Positions 6,386 to 7,210 of a stretch of 7,210 nucleotides of DNA are shown piece by piece. The stretch covers positions 1 to 7,210 of the forward strand of contig CANGJN010000025.1 in assembly GCA_947454215.1 (NCBI GenBank), written 5' to 3'. The notes below the pieces were generated by a model, which was given only the letters and a program-made list of their open reading frames with translations, made no database searches and was not told the origin of the DNA. Every line of letters starts with the position of its first letter. Position 1 is the stretch's first letter. A program made the translations under genes and the position numbers. Source of the stretch: Neisseriaceae bacterium (GTDB taxonomy: Bacteria > Pseudomonadota > Gammaproteobacteria > Burkholderiales > UBA11063).

Positions 6386-6690
6386 TTATATTTCATATAT
6401 CCAAATAAAAGTTCGATTTAATTCTGGTGAAAAGGCACGTAATTTAGTAATAAAAATATCTTCTGGTACTGTTTTTGAATCATATCTCACCATCAGTAAT
6501 TAATAGTATTTTTTATCAGGATTATCTAATTCATTTAGAAAGTTAAAGACTCATCTCTTAAATTATAATTGTACTTTTCCCTGACACTACTAATAATTCT
6601 TTTTAAGAATATAAAGTGTATCATTTTATTAATTAATGAAGAATAAATTTGATTTATTCTTGACTGTTTATAATGTGGAAGTGGTATAAC
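6386..6690 (-). pseudogene. Possible frameshifted gene remnant, unknown function
   Basis: Minus-strand segment A (6690-6538) has 51 stop-free codons: VIPLPHYKQSRINQIYSSLI, then NKMIHFIFLKRIISSVREKY, then NYNLRDESLTF. Segment B (6541-6386) is in another frame and reads FLNELDNPDKKYY, a TAA, then LLMVRYDSKTVPEDIFITKL and RAFSPELNRTFIWIYEI. The join falls exactly where A stops, as expected of one indel in a former gene, and segment B is rich in D, P, R and E rather than the I/F/N/K that AT-rich noise gives. No start or Shine-Dalgarno is seen and the family is not recognised. The + strand is also open opposite segment B (about 6382-6503), which weakens the case. Confidence 0.3.
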
Positions 6691-6815
6691 TTAATGCAAG
6701 AACTACATATTATTCTAAATAGTAAGATATGATTTAACATTTTTCTTAAATAAATCATTCATGGTAATTGGGAAATTGACGCCGAAACATATAAATTATT
6801 TAATTTAATTAAAGT

Positions 6816-6847
6816 TTTTTGACAAGTGAAAGGTACCGAGTCAAAAA
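6816..6847. other. Inverted repeat TTTTTGAC / GTCAAAAA
   Basis: Arms at 6816-6823 and 6840-6847 pair perfectly over 8 bases around a 16-base loop that contains GGTACC. This is a local island of higher G+C in the AT-rich flank, 59 bases before the second MITE-like copy. The AT-rich stem is weak as a terminator; it could equally be a binding-site dyad or a relic. Confidence 0.3.
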
Positions 6848-6905
6848 CTACCACCCTAAGTAAATTATCTTTTCAAATTCTAATTTTTATGAAAAAATTA
6901 ATTAG

Positions 6906-7035
6906 ACCATTTCACTATTTTATTACCCCATTATAAAGTTACTTTTTGCCTCATTTATTTAAAATATAAGATCATTTTCAAAGTTTCTGTAATAAAAAAT
7001 AAGTTTATCCTAGTAAAACTAATTAGGGAAATGGT
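6906..7035. repeat. MITE-like element, copy 2 (right)
   Basis: This is the second copy of the element at 37-167, same orientation, about 130 bp. Ends are ACCATTTCACTA (6906-6917) and TAGGGAAATGGT (7024-7035), again imperfect inverted repeats. Its right end is identical to copy 1 over at least CTAATTAGGGAAATGGTATT, and internal blocks such as ATTACCCCATTATAAAGTTA are identical. Differences are point changes and single-base indels, so the copies are related but not recent twins. No open reading frame. The same-orientation pair brackets the gsp operon and both decayed flanks. Confidence 0.72.
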
Positions 7036-7210
7036 ATTATATAACTTTCACGTTAGGATAAGTCAAAATTTAATAATTTTTTCCTTTATTTGTTACTACT
7101 CAGCAGTAATTAATGTATTGATATCATAAGATAATTTTTTTAGAAAATTTTAAAGTTAATTTTAAATATCGACATTATTACAGCATGTTTAAATTTAATA
7201 TATCTGATAA
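7036..7210. other. Right-edge sequence with nothing identifiable
   Basis: AT-rich sequence to the window edge. I see no gene start, RNA gene or convincing regulatory site on either strand. Confidence 0.5.

Larger units (their letters stand above)
5794..6905. other. Gene-poor, decayed-looking region downstream of gspM
   Basis: About 1.1 kb holds no intact gene on either strand. No convincing rho-independent terminator follows gspM: the short AT palindromes at 5788-5801, 5810-5819 and 5840-5849 have no GC-rich stem or T-run. The stretch contains a perfect 26 bp palindrome, two or three small hairpins and protein-like fragments broken by stops and frameshifts, listed separately. Composition is visibly more AT-rich than the operon, as expected for DNA no longer under coding selection. 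Confidence 0.6.

Noticed and set aside
6382..6504. + strand 40-codon frame containing VRFNSGEKARNLVIKISSG
   Set aside because: Protein-like but bounded closely by stops, and the opposite strand extends further in both directions; kept only as a caveat on the minus-strand remnant.
37..7035. Composite transposon carrying the gsp operon between the two repeats
   Set aside because: The repeats encode no transposase, are diverged from each other, and the operon shares the AT-rich base composition of its surroundings, so mobility as a unit is not supported.
1..7210. CRISPR array, tRNA or rRNA gene, riboswitch
   Set aside because: No regularly spaced repeats, no recognisable tRNA arms or anticodon loop, and no known riboswitch core were found on reading both strands.

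Overview
The window carries one clear functional unit: a seven-gene type II secretion (T2SS) operon on the + strand, gspG-gspH-gspI-gspJ-gspK-gspL-gspM (920 to 5793). It sits between two gene-poor, very AT-rich flanks (1-919 and 5794-7210). The DNA is strongly AT-rich throughout and codons favour A/T at third positions. TGA is used as a stop (gspJ) and Trp is encoded by TGG, so the code is standard. Together with the long flanks, the stop-riddled coding remnants and a repeated MITE-like element, this suggests a proteobacterium with a degrading, probably host-restricted genome. Gene order G-H-I-J-K-L-M is the classical proteobacterial one; some motifs (GspK PVNVNTASAEV, GspM LSQRDQQIL) look beta/gamma-like, but the genus cannot be named from sequence alone.

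Layout: 37-167 is the first copy of a ~130 bp element with terminal inverted repeats. 167-540 holds a possible dead gene on the minus strand, with an intact-looking ribosome binding site but four in-frame stops. 541-919 is intergenic and ends in a plausible sigma70-type promoter (-10 at 831-836) and a strong Shine-Dalgarno before gspG. 920-5793 is the operon, with gaps of 2-28 bases and one 4-base stop/start overlap (gspJ/gspK). 5794-6905 has no intact gene but contains a perfect 26 bp palindrome, small hairpins and possible coding remnants on both strands. 6906-7035 is the second copy of the element, in the same orientation. 7036-7210 shows nothing identifiable.

How the genes work together: GspG is the major pseudopilin. 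GspH, I, J and K are minor pseudopilins; in this family I-J-K form the tip complex and H joins it to the G shaft. All five keep a prepilin-peptidase cleavage glycine followed by a hydrophobic helix. GspL and GspM are inner-membrane platform proteins that couple the GspE ATPase to the pseudopilus. All seven frames are intact and of normal length or longer, so this half of the machine appears to be under selection. GspC, D, E, F, N and O are not in the window and would have to be encoded elsewhere.

I see no new defence, CRISPR or novel multi-gene system. The points most worth checking are the palindrome behind gspM, the paired MITE-like elements, the possible dead genes on both flanks, and the asparagine-repeat expansions in GspK and GspL.
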